Part shown: piece after piece, positions 44,288 to 53,848 of the stretch
How the letters are laid out: each line of letters starts with the position of its first letter
How positions within the stretch are numbered: the first letter of the stretch is position 1
Source: Bacillus sp. B15-48
GTDB lineage: Bacteria; Bacillota; Bacilli; Bacillales; Cytobacillaceae
Direction of reading: 5' to 3'
DNA length: 64,000 nt
NCBI RefSeq assembly: GCF_016879755.1
Contig: NZ_WOFU01000006.1
Location: forward strand, 62,001 to 126,000
Program-made: the position numbers and the translations under genes
The notes under the pieces: model-generated
The model's database searches: none
Told to the model about the DNA's origin: nothing
The model's input: the letters and a program-made list of their open reading frames with translations, nothing else

Positions 44288-47200
44288 ATGTCTGTACGTT
44301 TTGTACTAGGTCGAACAGGAAGCGGAAAGACGGAACTTTGCTTAACAGAAATAAGAGACGAGCTGTTGGACGACCCAAGCGGCAAGCCAATTATTTATTT
44401 AGTTCCTGAGCAAATGTCGTTTATGTCAGAGTATCGCCTCTCCACAACCGAAGGCATTGGAGGAATGATTAGGGCACAAGTCTATAGTTTCCCCCGGTTA
44501 GCATGGAGAATTTTACAGGAAACTGGTGGCTTTACCCGCTATCATTTAACAAGTGTCGGAATTAGTATGATGATTAGGAAAATTATTGAAGAAAAGAAAG
44601 ACAATTTGAAAATTTTCAAAAGAACCGCAGATAAAAATGGGTTTGTTCAACAGCTCGAACAGTTATTAACTGAATTAAAGCGGTATGCCATTAAACCAGA
44701 AATGTTAATGAAAAAACAAGCAAATGAACATAATCAAATCGCATTAAATGATAAGATTCATGATCTTGAACTTGTTTATCGGCAGTTTGAAGATGAAATG
44801 TATGGAAAATATATCGATTCTGAAGATTATTTTCGTTTGCTTGCTGAAAAGATTCCTTCATCAACGTACTTAAACGAAGCGGAGATTTATATTGATGGTT
44901 TTTATAGTTTTACCCCGCTTGAATATCAGATTATTGAACAATTAATAAAAAAATGCAGGCGTGTAACGATTAGCCTCCCGCTCGATCAAACGTTTAAGCG
45001 GACTGAACCAAGTGAACTTCATTTATTTAGGTTGACGGGAGAGACATATAGGATTTTGTATGAAATGGCACGAGCGCTACGGGTTGAAATCGAAGAGCAA
45101 GTTCTAGAAAAACAACATAGGTGGAAGGATGAATCTTTAAAACATCTTGAAGCTGAATTTGATTCTCGCCCGACAAAAGTCTATTCAAAAGCAGCGAAAA
45201 TCCATATCGCTGAAGCAGCCAATCGCCGTGCAGAAATCGAAGGAGTCGCTCGTAAAATTCGTGAACTCGCGATGGAAAAAGGATATCGATATCGAGAGAT
45301 TGCCATCTTAATGAGGAATGAGAATGACTACAGAGATATTTTAGAAACGATTTTTTCCGATTATGGAATCCCCTACTTTATTGAACAGAAAAGTACAATG
45401 CTGAATCATCCTGTAATTGAACTTATTCGTTCTAGTCTTGAAACGGTACTTGGAAATTGGCGTTATGAACCAGTGTTTCGGGCGATTAAAACAGATTTGC
45501 TCTTTCCTGAAGGGGTAAAAATCAATCAAGCTCGAGTACAAATGGATGTTCTTGAAAACTATGTGCTTTCACATGGAGTAAAAGGTGAAAAGTGGACAAG
45601 AAAAGAACGATGGGTTTATCGGCGAATCCGGGGCTTAGAGTTTTCTGATGTCCCCCAAACAGACACGGAAAAAGAGACAGAGGAAATGCTAAATGAGTTA
45701 CGAAGCATGATTACAGCGCCGCTTCAACGAATGGCCCGAAGATTAAAGCGAGCGGATAACGGTCGTAAGCTTTGTGAGGCTGTTTATCTTTTCATAGAAG
45801 AGCTGAATATCCCCGCAAAACTAGAAGCATGGCGTGTCGCTGCTGAGGAGCAGGGGAGGCTTGTTGAGGCAAGACAGCATGACCAAGCCTGGAATGGAGT
45901 GATTGAACTCCTCGATCAGTTTGTCGAGCTACTAGGGGAAGAGGAAATCTCTGCTAAACAATTTATGGTAATTCTTGACGCTGGCTTTGAATCGTTGAAA
46001 TTCTCGTTAATCCCTCCGGCAATTGACCAAGTCGTTGTTGCCAATCTTGAAAAGACGCGGCTTGATAACATTAAGGCAGCGTTTATCATCGGCACGAATG
46101 AAGGGGTTCTCCCGGCAAAGCTGACTGATGAAGGGATACTCGCCGATGAGGATCGTGAAGCACTTCTTCAAGAGGGGATTAAACTTGCACCAACAAGTAA
46201 AATCCGTTTATTAGATGAAAATTTCCTTGCGTATAAAGCATTTACTGCACCAGCGGAACTTCTGTTTGTCAGCTATCCAATAGCAAATGAAGAAGGCAAA
46301 GCCCTGATTCCCTCAACTTTTATTAAGCGATTGACAGATCTGTTTCCGAATCATGTGATGCATTCATTCCCGGCAGAGCCATCTGAACTGCCCGAGTTGG
46401 AGCAGCTCAAATATGTTTCTGGGGAAAATACAACATTACGTTATTTGACAACGCAATTACAGTTAAAGAAACGTCATTATCCTGTTTATGACTTTTGGTG
46501 GGATGTTTATGACTATTACATGGAAAGTACGCTGTGGCAGAGAACAGCAAGAAAGGTTCTATCAAGTTTATTTTACGAAAATCGAACAAAACCATTGTCT
46601 GAAGAAATAAGTAAGCAATTGTACGGTGAAGAAATTGAAGCGAGCGTATCGAGGATGGAGCTATTTAATAGCTGTGCGTTCTCCCATTATGCACAACATG
46701 GCTTAAAATTACGTGAGCGTCAGGTTTTTAGACTGGAAGCACCTGATATCGGTGATTTATTCCATGCGGCCTTAAAACATATTGCTGAAAAAGTAATGAA
46801 TGAAAATCTGTCATGGGCAAACCTTACGTTGCCACAAGTGGAGCAACTCGCGAAAGAGGCAGTTAATAGGTTGGCACCAAAACTTCAAAATGAAATTTTG
46901 CTAAGTTCCAACCGGCATCATTATATTAAGCAAAAACTAGAAAAGATTATCAGTCGGGCATCCATTGTAATGCGGGACCATGCGAAATCAAGCGGATTTG
47001 CCCCACTTGGTCTAGAATTAGGTTTCGGGCGAAAAAGCACTCTACCGCCGTTAAGTTTTCAATTGAAAAATGGCTCAAAGATGGAACTTATGGGCCGGAT
47101 TGATCGGGTCGATAAAGCGGAGGATGAAAATAGCTTGTATTTGAGGGTATTAGATTATAAGTCAAGTGAGAGAGATCTAAATCTCACAGAGGTATATTAT

Positions 47201-47770
47201 GGACTTGCCTTGCAGATGCTTACCTATTTGGATATTATTATCACCCATTCGCCCCTTCTTGTTGGAAAAGAGGCTGACCCTGCTGGAGTTCTGTATTTCC
47301 ATGTCCATAATCCGATGATCAATGCGAAAAAGATGCTCTCACTTGAGGAAATTGAAACAGAGATTATGAAGCAATTTAAAATGAATGGACTGTTGCTTGC
47401 TGATGAACCTGTCATTCAAATGATGGACCGCACGCTTGATAATGGCGTCAATTCACAAATCATTTCCGCTGGGTTTAAAAAAGATGGACAATTAACGAAA
47501 GCTTCAAAGGTAGCCACTCGAGAAGACTTTGAACAGTTAAGGCGCTTCGTTCGAAACAAATATGTCGAAACGGGGAATGGGATTGTTAGCGGGATTGTTG
47601 ATATTGATCCGTTTAAATTAAAAGACCGACTTCCGTGTACTTTCTGCTCGTTTAAATCGGTTTGTCAGTTTGATAAAACACTTGAATCGAATGAGTTCCG
47701 CAAACTTGTTCCAAAAAGCAATGAAGAGATTTTAGAAGCGATCAAAAAGGAGGGGGAAAATCTTGACTAA
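44288..47770 (+). CDS. addB: AddB, helicase-nuclease subunit
   Basis: Subunit of the AddAB enzyme that resects double-strand breaks and recognises Chi. The N-terminal Walker A GRTGSGKT is present. The C-terminal nuclease domain is stapled by a 4Fe-4S cluster: Cys796, Cys1117, Cys1120 and Cys1126 show the spacing of the B. subtilis cysteines. The nuclease motif includes RVLDYKSS. Length of 1160 residues is normal. GGGAGGGAG precedes the ATG; the end overlaps addA by 8 bp. Confidence 0.97.
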   Translation: MSVRFVLGRTGSGKTELCLTEIRDELLDDPSGKPIIYLVPEQMSFMSEYRLSTTEGIGGMIRAQVYSFPRLAWRILQETGGFTRYHLTSVGISMMIRKIIEEKKDNLKIFKRTADKNGFVQQLEQLLTELKRYAIKPEMLMKKQANEHNQIALNDKIHDLELVYRQFEDEMYGKYIDSEDYFRLLAEKIPSSTYLNEAEIYIDGFYSFTPLEYQIIEQLIKKCRRVTISLPLDQTFKRTEPSELHLFRLTGETYRILYEMARALRVEIEEQVLEKQHRWKDESLKHLEAEFDSRPTKVYSKAAKIHIAEAANRRAEIEGVARKIRELAMEKGYRYREIAILMRNENDYRDILETIFSDYGIPYFIEQKSTMLNHPVIELIRSSLETVLGNWRYEPVFRAIKTDLLFPEGVKINQARVQMDVLENYVLSHGVKGEKWTRKERWVYRRIRGLEFSDVPQTDTEKETEEMLNELRSMITAPLQRMARRLKRADNGRKLCEAVYLFIEELNIPAKLEAWRVAAEEQGRLVEARQHDQAWNGVIELLDQFVELLGEEEISAKQFMVILDAGFESLKFSLIPPAIDQVVVANLEKTRLDNIKAAFIIGTNEGVLPAKLTDEGILADEDREALLQEGIKLAPTSKIRLLDENFLAYKAFTAPAELLFVSYPIANEEGKALIPSTFIKRLTDLFPNHVMHSFPAEPSELPELEQLKYVSGENTTLRYLTTQLQLKKRHYPVYDFWWDVYDYYMESTLWQRTARKVLSSLFYENRTKPLSEEISKQLYGEEIEASVSRMELFNSCAFSHYAQHGLKLRERQVFRLEAPDIGDLFHAALKHIAEKVMNENLSWANLTLPQVEQLAKEAVNRLAPKLQNEILLSSNRHHYIKQKLEKIISRASIVMRDHAKSSGFAPLGLELGFGRKSTLPPLSFQLKNGSKMELMGRIDRVDKAEDENSLYLRVLDYKSSERDLNLTEVYYGLALQMLTYLDIIITHSPLLVGKEADPAGVLYFHVHNPMINAKKMLSLEEIETEIMKQFKMNGLLLADEPVIQMMDRTLDNGVNSQIISAGFKKDGQLTKASKVATREDFEQLRRFVRNKYVETGNGIVSGIVDIDPFKLKDRLPCTFCSFKSVCQFDKTLESNEFRKLVPKSNEEILEAIKKEGENLD

Positions 47771-50700
47771 AATGACAATTCCGCCAAAACCAGAAAATGT
47801 AACCTGGACAGATGATCAATGGAAGGCAATTATGGCAAAAGGTCAAGATATCCTTGTGGCTGCCGCTGCAGGTTCAGGTAAAACCGCAGTGCTTGTTGAG
47901 CGGATCATTAAGAAGATTACCGATGTTTCGGCCCCCCTAGATGTGGACGAGATTTTAGTTGTTACGTTTACAAATGCTTCTGCTGCTGAAATGCGTCACA
48001 GGATTGGAGAGGCGCTGGAGAAGGAAATTGATGAACATCCAGAATCGTCGCATTTACGTAAGCAGTTAAGTCTGCTGAATCGGGCGTCAATATCTACCCT
48101 TCATTCCTTTTGTCTTGAGGTCATTCGAAAGTATTATTATATGATTGATGTTGACCCAGGTTTTCGAATTGCGGATGAGACAGAAGGACAGTTGTTAAGG
48201 GATGAGGTAATGGACGAGTTGTTTGAAGAAGAATATGGGAAAGAAGATAATGTTGATTTCTTCAAGCTAGTTGATACGTTTACGAATGATCGAAGTGATG
48301 AAGCATTAAAGGATATTATTATGGATTTATTTGATTTTGCTAAGTCAAATCCTTCACCAGATGAATACTTAAACGCAATGATTAAAATGTATAACGTAAC
48401 TCCAGAGCTTTCACTTGAAAAGTTGCCATTTATAAATTCTCTAATGTTCGACCTTGAACTCCAGCTTCAAGGAGCAAGGAAGATGTTAGAGCAAGGGTTA
48501 GAAATAACGAGACTGCCCGGTGGACCAGCACCAAGAGCTGATAACTTCGAAGCCGATCTTCATGTTGTCGATACGCTATTGCGTGCCCAAAAGGACTCAT
48601 GGTCTGCTCTTTATGACGCGATGGAGCATATAGAATTTAAACGAGCCAAACCGTGTAGTCCAAAACAGTATGATAAAAGTTTAATCGATCAAGCGAGCAA
48701 GCTTCGAGATAAAGCGAAAAAAATCATTACGGACATGAAGACCGAATTGTTTATCCGAAAACCAGAGAGTTTTCTGAAAGATATGAAGGAAATGAAACCA
48801 ATTATTACGACATTAGTAAAGCTCGTAAAAAGCTTCGATTCTATGTTTGCGAAAGTGAAACTTGAAAAAGGAATTGTTGATTTTTCTGACCTTGAGCATT
48901 ATACCCTTGATATTTTATCAAAAGGAAGGGAAACGGCCCTTCGTTTTCAACCATCGGAGGCAGGACTTGCCTACCGAAGGAGATTCAAAGAAGTGCTTGT
49001 CGATGAATATCAAGATGTAAATATGGTACAAGAAGCAATATTACAGCTCGTTACCGCTGAAGGAGAAGAACACGGAAACATGTTTATGGTCGGTGACGTA
49101 AAGCAGTCGATCTATCGTTTCCGTTTGGCCGAGCCGAATTTATTTTTAAATAAATACAATCGCTTTACAGCGGACGGGGAAAATACCGGTTTAAAAATTG
49201 ACCTTGCAAAAAATTTCCGCAGCCGTGCCGAAGTATTAGACGGTACAAATTATCTTTTTAAGCAAATTATGGGTATACAAGTTGGTGAGATTCATTACGA
49301 TGAACGTGCTGAACTAAAAAAAGGAGCTCCTTATCCAGAGGAAGTGCCCTATCCGGTTGAACTTATGCTGATTGATTCCGGAGGAAAAGCGAAGGAAGAT
49401 GAGGAAAATGAAGAAGAAAATGAAAATGCCTACGACCAAGAAGATCTTGAACAGTCACAGTTAGAAGCAAGATTGATTGCCAAGCAAATTAAAGAAATCA
49501 TCGCAGAGCGCAAAGGTGTTTTTAATCCGAAGACAAATTCAGAAAGACCAGTAAACTATCGAGATATTGTTATTTTGCTCCGTTCGATGACATGGGCTCC
49601 TCAGTTTATCGAGGAATTCAAGCAACAAGGAGTTCCTGTTTATGCGAATCTATCAACTGGTTATTTTGAGGCAACAGAAGTGGCGATCATGCTCTCTTTG
49701 TTAAAAGTAATTGATAATCCGCTTCAGGATATCCCACTTGTCTCTGTTCTGCGATCACCAATCGTTGGCTTGAATGAAGAGGAGTTAGCCATTATTCGAT
49801 TAACAGACAAAAAAGGGTCATATTATGAGGCCATTCTTTCGTTTTGCCGCCGAACGCCTGCGGCATCACATGAGGAACTATACGAGAAAGTTCGTCGATT
49901 TTTCGATGATTTACAAGACTGGCGGACAAAAGCAAGAAAACAGTCGGTGTCGGACTTAATTTGGCAATTGTTTCGGGAAACACGGTTCTACGATTTTGCG
50001 GGAGGGATGCCCGGGGGCAAGCAGCGCCAGGCAAATCTTCGCGCACTTTATGATCGCGCGCGGCAATATGAAGCAACCTCTTTTCGTGGGTTGTTCCGTT
50101 TTCTACGCTTTATCGAACGTATGCGTGATCGTGGGGATGATTTAGGTGCAGCTGGTGCGATTGGCGAGCAAGAAGATGTCGTCCGGATCATGACGATACA
50201 CAGCAGTAAAGGATTGGAGTTTCCGATTGTTTTTGTAGCAGGTTTAGGGCGGAAATTCAATACGATGGATTTGAAAAAAACGTATATGCTTGATAAAGAA
50301 TACGGACTTGCTGCTAAATATGTGAACACCGAAAAACGAATATCTTATCCTTCATTGCCTCAACTCGCATTTAAGCGGAAGAAGAAGATGGAACTGTTAG
50401 CCGAGGAAATGCGGGTGTTGTATGTTGCTTTAACAAGAGCAAAAGAAAAATTATTTTTACTTGCATCGGTGAAAGAAATCGAAAAAACGGTGGAGAAGTG
50501 GACTGGAGCTGCTGGTCACTCAGAATGGCTCCTTGAGGAGTATTTACGAGCTTCCGCGTCTAGCTACCTTGATTGGATTGGTCCGTCTCTTGTTCGTCAT
50601 CAAGATTCTCAACTTATAAGAGACTATGCTGGAGTAAAAGATTGGGCCGTTCCTGAGATGCTGACGAATGATACTTCCCGATGGCATCTTCACGTTTATC

Positions 50701-51536
50701 GAGCAGAAGAGGTTGCCGCTTTCATGGAAGAAGAGAGGCATGAAGAAGAAACTTTAATGGATAAAATTTTTGCTGGGGAGCCAGTAAAAATAGAGTCTGA
50801 CCATGCAGACCTCGTACGCAGACAACTTTCATGGCAGTACATCTACAAAGATGCAACAGTTAATCGCTCAAAACAGTCGGTATCAGAGCTGAAGCGAAAT
50901 CATGAGTTTCGTGATGTGGAAAGTGGAACCGATATAATACGCAGTTTCTCAAAACCGATTTTAAATCGCCCAAGGTTTATGCAAGAGAAAAAAATCACAC
51001 CTGCAGAAAAAGGGACCGCGATGCATATGGTCATGCAACATATTGACGTGAGCAAGCCGGTAACTGCATCCGCTTTAAGCGAACAGTTGGAGCGAATGGT
51101 CGCAGCTGAACTTCTCTACCCAGAACAAAAGGAAGCGATTGAAATTCCATGGGTTCTCGCTTTTTTCGAAACGGAAATCGGACAACGATTTGTTCGTGCG
51201 CAAAAAGTAAATCGTGAAGTACCATTTTATTTATCTTTGCCAGCTAAACAAGTGTATCCTGATTGGAAGGACGAGGATGAACCGATTTTCGTCCAAGGGG
51301 TCATTGACTGTGTATTTGAAGACGAGCAAGGGTTGGTCCTGCTCGATTTTAAAACAGATGCAATTACAGAGCGTTTTAAAGGTGGCTTTACGCAAGCGAA
51401 GCCAATCCTTGAGAAACGGTATCGTCTTCAGTTAAGCTTATATCGCGAAGCGCTTGAAAAAATATGGAAAAAACAAATTGATGAGAGCTACCTCTTCTTT
51501 TTCGATGGCGGTCATCTGTTGAAGTTGGAGGATTAA
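47763..51536 (+). CDS. addA: AddA, helicase-nuclease subunit
   Basis: Motor subunit of AddAB: UvrD-type 3'-5' helicase plus a RecB-type nuclease. Walker A AAAGSGKTA centres on Lys40, helicase motif II is VDEYQDVN, and the nuclease ends with LLDFKTDAI. Length is 1257 residues. The TTG at 47763 follows AGGAGGGGG and overlaps addB; an ATG at 47772 is possible. In B. subtilis sbcD-sbcC follow addA; here gerP follows directly. Confidence 0.97.
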   Translation: MTKMTIPPKPENVTWTDDQWKAIMAKGQDILVAAAAGSGKTAVLVERIIKKITDVSAPLDVDEILVVTFTNASAAEMRHRIGEALEKEIDEHPESSHLRKQLSLLNRASISTLHSFCLEVIRKYYYMIDVDPGFRIADETEGQLLRDEVMDELFEEEYGKEDNVDFFKLVDTFTNDRSDEALKDIIMDLFDFAKSNPSPDEYLNAMIKMYNVTPELSLEKLPFINSLMFDLELQLQGARKMLEQGLEITRLPGGPAPRADNFEADLHVVDTLLRAQKDSWSALYDAMEHIEFKRAKPCSPKQYDKSLIDQASKLRDKAKKIITDMKTELFIRKPESFLKDMKEMKPIITTLVKLVKSFDSMFAKVKLEKGIVDFSDLEHYTLDILSKGRETALRFQPSEAGLAYRRRFKEVLVDEYQDVNMVQEAILQLVTAEGEEHGNMFMVGDVKQSIYRFRLAEPNLFLNKYNRFTADGENTGLKIDLAKNFRSRAEVLDGTNYLFKQIMGIQVGEIHYDERAELKKGAPYPEEVPYPVELMLIDSGGKAKEDEENEEENENAYDQEDLEQSQLEARLIAKQIKEIIAERKGVFNPKTNSERPVNYRDIVILLRSMTWAPQFIEEFKQQGVPVYANLSTGYFEATEVAIMLSLLKVIDNPLQDIPLVSVLRSPIVGLNEEELAIIRLTDKKGSYYEAILSFCRRTPAASHEELYEKVRRFFDDLQDWRTKARKQSVSDLIWQLFRETRFYDFAGGMPGGKQRQANLRALYDRARQYEATSFRGLFRFLRFIERMRDRGDDLGAAGAIGEQEDVVRIMTIHSSKGLEFPIVFVAGLGRKFNTMDLKKTYMLDKEYGLAAKYVNTEKRISYPSLPQLAFKRKKKMELLAEEMRVLYVALTRAKEKLFLLASVKEIEKTVEKWTGAAGHSEWLLEEYLRASASSYLDWIGPSLVRHQDSQLIRDYAGVKDWAVPEMLTNDTSRWHLHVYRAEEVAAFMEEERHEEETLMDKIFAGEPVKIESDHADLVRRQLSWQYIYKDATVNRSKQSVSELKRNHEFRDVESGTDIIRSFSKPILNRPRFMQEKKITPAEKGTAMHMVMQHIDVSKPVTASALSEQLERMVAAELLYPEQKEAIEIPWVLAFFETEIGQRFVRAQKVNREVPFYLSLPAKQVYPDWKDEDEPIFVQGVIDCVFEDEQGLVLLDFKTDAITERFKGGFTQAKPILEKRYRLQLSLYREALEKIWKKQIDESYLFFFDGGHLLKLED

Positions 51537-51561
51537 CTTTAACCTTTTAATTAATAACAAT

Positions 51562-51600
51562 CGAAAAGCCGAGCAGTAGAAATGCGGACTCGGCTTTTCG
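51562..51600. terminator. Terminator between addA and gerPF
   Basis: CGAAAAGCCGAG / CTCGGCTTTTCG (12 bp) with a 15-nt loop. Both directions carry a TTTT stretch, fitting the convergent addA and gerP operons. Confidence 0.8.
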
Positions 51601-51651
51601 GTTAAGAATTGTATTGATGGCATCATGAACATTTTTGTATTCAGGGCCATG

Positions 51652-51870
51652 CTAATTATTTCCAACATTTGGCTGATCGACCAAATTCGTATCGACAACA
51701 TTGCTAGCATTTAACCCATTATTGGAAACGATAAAACCGCCAGTGTTCCCGGCACCTTGACCTGATGTTGATTTTGAATTGCTTTTTGGTGAGATAAAAA
51801 GGGTGTCCCCGAATTGGACCGTTCCTCCTCCCACATTGATAATCTGCACAGGACCAACTATTGCTGGCAT
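51652..51870 (-). CDS. gerPF: GerPF, spore germination protein
   Basis: Small protein of the GerP group, which lets germinants pass through the inner spore coat. It starts MPAIVGPVQIINVGGGTVQF and has the GDTLFISPKSNSKSTSG block of GerPF/GerPA. The ATG at 51870 follows AAAGGATG. It is the last gene of the gerPABCDEF operon. Length is 72 residues. Confidence 0.92.
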   Translation of the reverse strand: MPAIVGPVQIINVGGGTVQFGDTLFISPKSNSKSTSGQGAGNTGGFIVSNNGLNASNVVDTNLVDQPNVGNN

Positions 51871-51940
51871 GTAAAACATCCTTTACTTTTAACCTTTTTC
51901 TCTTGTACTATACATTATGCAAAGAAAGACGACTTTGTTA

Positions 51941-52312
51941 TTAGTGAAGATTCTCCAATAATTGTCGTATATGTTTCGTGCGATTTAACATCGTAATATG
52001 ACCTGTATTCCCAAGTTGAACAACTGCTGAAGAAGAGATCCCAATGATATCGACTTTTCTAATCTTGATAACAGGATTATAGTTTTGCCTAAACATTTGA
52101 ACGTCTTCCTCAATAGGTGGAAGCGGCACAGGTTCAGTGAAAATCGGGAAATTAAAATGCCCCTCATTCCCATAAAAAATCTCTGCTTGCCTTTGGACAG
52201 CTAGTGCCCGTGAATCTCCATGAATGATTTTAGAATCACCAATATGCAGCACAGATGCAATCGCGACGCTATTAACTTCTAGCTCAGTAACGGAAGTTGT
52301 TCGTTGTAGCAT
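51941..52312 (-). CDS. gerPE: GerPE, spore germination protein
   Basis: GerP operon member of 123 residues. The N-terminal VTELEVNSVAIASVLHIGDS and RALAVQRQAEIFYGNEG blocks match GerPE. GGAGG precedes the ATG and only 1 bp separates it from the gerPD stop. Expected in the forming spore coat. Confidence 0.9.
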   Translation of the reverse strand: MLQRTTSVTELEVNSVAIASVLHIGDSKIIHGDSRALAVQRQAEIFYGNEGHFNFPIFTEPVPLPPIEEDVQMFRQNYNPVIKIRKVDIIGISSSAVVQLGNTGHITMLNRTKHIRQLLENLH

Positions 52313-52313
52313 G

Positions 52314-52493
52314 CTATGCCTCCGGTGCTAATGGCACAAATGGACCGATAATTAAAGATTCAGGTGGAGTATCAAATGTAGAAGCAAGTTGAATGGTTTC
52401 AGCGTCACCGATTAAAAAAATCGCTGAAGACGCTACTGCTGTTATCTTAATATCGCCTACACTGAGGTCTCTGTTATATACATTGTAAATCAT
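52314..52493 (-). CDS. gerPD: GerPD, spore germination protein
   Basis: A 59-residue protein reading MIYNVYNRDLSVGDIKITAV and ending LIIGPFVPLAPEA. Position, length and the VGDIKI...IFLIGDAE pattern fit GerPD. Its ATG overlaps the gerPC stop (ATGA) and AAAGGGG lies upstream. Small enough to be missed by ORF cut-offs. Confidence 0.9.
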   Translation of the reverse strand: MIYNVYNRDLSVGDIKITAVASSAIFLIGDAETIQLASTFDTPPESLIIGPFVPLAPEA

Positions 52494-53095
52494 TGTGAAT
52501 TCCCCTTTGTTTGCTCCTTGAGCTGATTTAAAAATAAGAAAACTCCTTGGTCAATTTCGCTCTTTAATTTATCCGTAATCATTTGTTTTGCAGATTGTTC
52601 ATTTTCGCGACTCTTTGGCGGTAAGCTGTTTAAATGAGTAGAAATCCGGTTCGGGAGCTGTTTAATAATATCATTCTTAATAAAGTCGTAATAAGATTCA
52701 TCGACTGTAAAATTTAATTTTGCTAGTGTGGCTTCGTAAAGTTCGGGTAAATCTGTTTCTAAATAGTGGCGCAGTTCATTCTCAATTTCCACAGTCCGTT
52801 GAAAAAGCGGTTTAGGAGAAAACGGTGTTTGAATCGCCTGTTTACCAACAGCAAATTCTGTGGCATCTTCTAAATCAGAAGGATTTACCCCGATGTGTAA
52901 AGTTCCCTCAAGTGTTTCGACTTTTAACTGATCGAAACTATATTGTATCGTATCTACATGAAGCGGAGGGCGCGTTTTTAATTGGCTAACTTCTCTTTGT
53001 AAATTCTCGACAACCTTTTCTAACGCTCTTACCCTTCGATCTTGATTTTCAATGAAGGTGTGGAGTCTTTTTAAATATTGATAGTAATCGTTCAC
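52490..53095 (-). CDS. gerPC: GerPC, spore germination protein
   Basis: Largest GerP protein, 201 residues. An N-terminal coiled coil (YLKRLHTFIENQDRRVRALE, residues ~5-45) precedes an alpha-beta part with DTIQYSFDQLKVETLEGTLHIG. The GTG at 53095 follows GAGGTGA. It overlaps gerPD by 4 bp. Needed in B. subtilis for coat permeability to germinants. Confidence 0.92.
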   Translation of the reverse strand: MNDYYQYLKRLHTFIENQDRRVRALEKVVENLQREVSQLKTRPPLHVDTIQYSFDQLKVETLEGTLHIGVNPSDLEDATEFAVGKQAIQTPFSPKPLFQRTVEIENELRHYLETDLPELYEATLAKLNFTVDESYYDFIKNDIIKQLPNRISTHLNSLPPKSRENEQSAKQMITDKLKSEIDQGVFLFLNQLKEQTKGNSQ

Positions 53096-53173
53096 GGAAA
53101 TTCACCTCAAATCATGAAAATGATTTTTTCAATTTCCCCGATTCACATTGCTTTCCACCTTTATAAATAACGG

Positions 53174-53413
53174 TTATGCAACAGGAGTTGTCAATGGAAC
53201 GACAGGCGCAAAAGGCGGTGCTTCCGGCTCCATTGCAACCTCTGTCGGCAGCACAGCTTCAGGTGCAGGTTCAGTAAATCCACCAGTGTTATAAAGATAA
53301 GATGCGGGTTTAATGATTCCGGCACTTCCAATTTGCAAGACAGAGGAATTTGTAATCCCGTTAATTCGAATTATATTAATATTAATTGATTGTTGAATAT
53401 AATAATTAGCCAT
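53174..53413 (-). CDS. gerPB: GerPB, spore germination protein
   Basis: A 79-residue GerP protein starting MANYYIQQSININIIRINGI, with SSVLQIGSAGIIKP as the conserved core and a Pro/Glu-rich tail. The ATG at 53413 follows GAGGGTGA. Between gerPA and gerPC as in B. subtilis. Confidence 0.92.
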   Translation of the reverse strand: MANYYIQQSININIIRINGITNSSVLQIGSAGIIKPASYLYNTGGFTEPAPEAVLPTEVAMEPEAPPFAPVVPLTTPVA

Positions 53414-53427
53414 GTAGATCACCCTCA

Positions 53428-53649
53428 TTAAGCGTTAAAATAATTTCCTTGGTCAAACGTATCTTGATCAAATGTGTTCGTTGAACTTTGATTATTATGA
53501 AGGGTTATCGCATCTCCGGTGTTAAAAGAACCAGCTCCGGAAAATGTTTTTGCTGAAGAAATAGGCATAACTCGATAAACATCGCCAATGTTAAAAACGC
53601 CGCTTGATCCAATTGAAATTACTTGAACTGCTCCAACAATTGCTGGCAT
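53428..53649 (-). CDS. gerPA: GerPA, spore germination protein
   Basis: First gene of the gerP operon, 73 residues, starting MPAIVGAVQVISIGSSGVFN. It is paralogous to GerPF at the other end of the operon (shared MPAIVG, FSGAGSFNTGD vs STSGQGAGNTG). AAGGGTG precedes the ATG. A SigK-type promoter lies just upstream. Confidence 0.93.
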   Translation of the reverse strand: MPAIVGAVQVISIGSSGVFNIGDVYRVMPISSAKTFSGAGSFNTGDAITLHNNQSSTNTFDQDTFDQGNYFNA

Positions 53650-53680
53650 ATCGCAACACCCTTATGCAAGTATTCTTCTA

Positions 53681-53707
53681 TAGCCTATGTGATTTTTAAT
53701 GAGACGT
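53681..53707 (-). promoter_or_regulatory. SigK-type promoter of the gerP operon
   Basis: On the minus strand CATAGGCTA (53689-53681) matches the SigK -10 CATANNNTA, with an AC -35 (53707-53706) exactly 16 bp upstream. It lies 32 bp before the gerPA start. SigK control of gerP is known in Bacillus. Confidence 0.7.
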
Positions 53708-53848
53708 GATTAAAAAGCCCATTTTTATAAAAATTCAGACTTTGACAAAAAAATCCACCCAAACAAGCAAAGATATGTTAGAATATTGTTAGAATTTACA
53801 ATAATTGAAAATTCAAATGTTTAATTTTAAATTATTAGGAGGATGACC

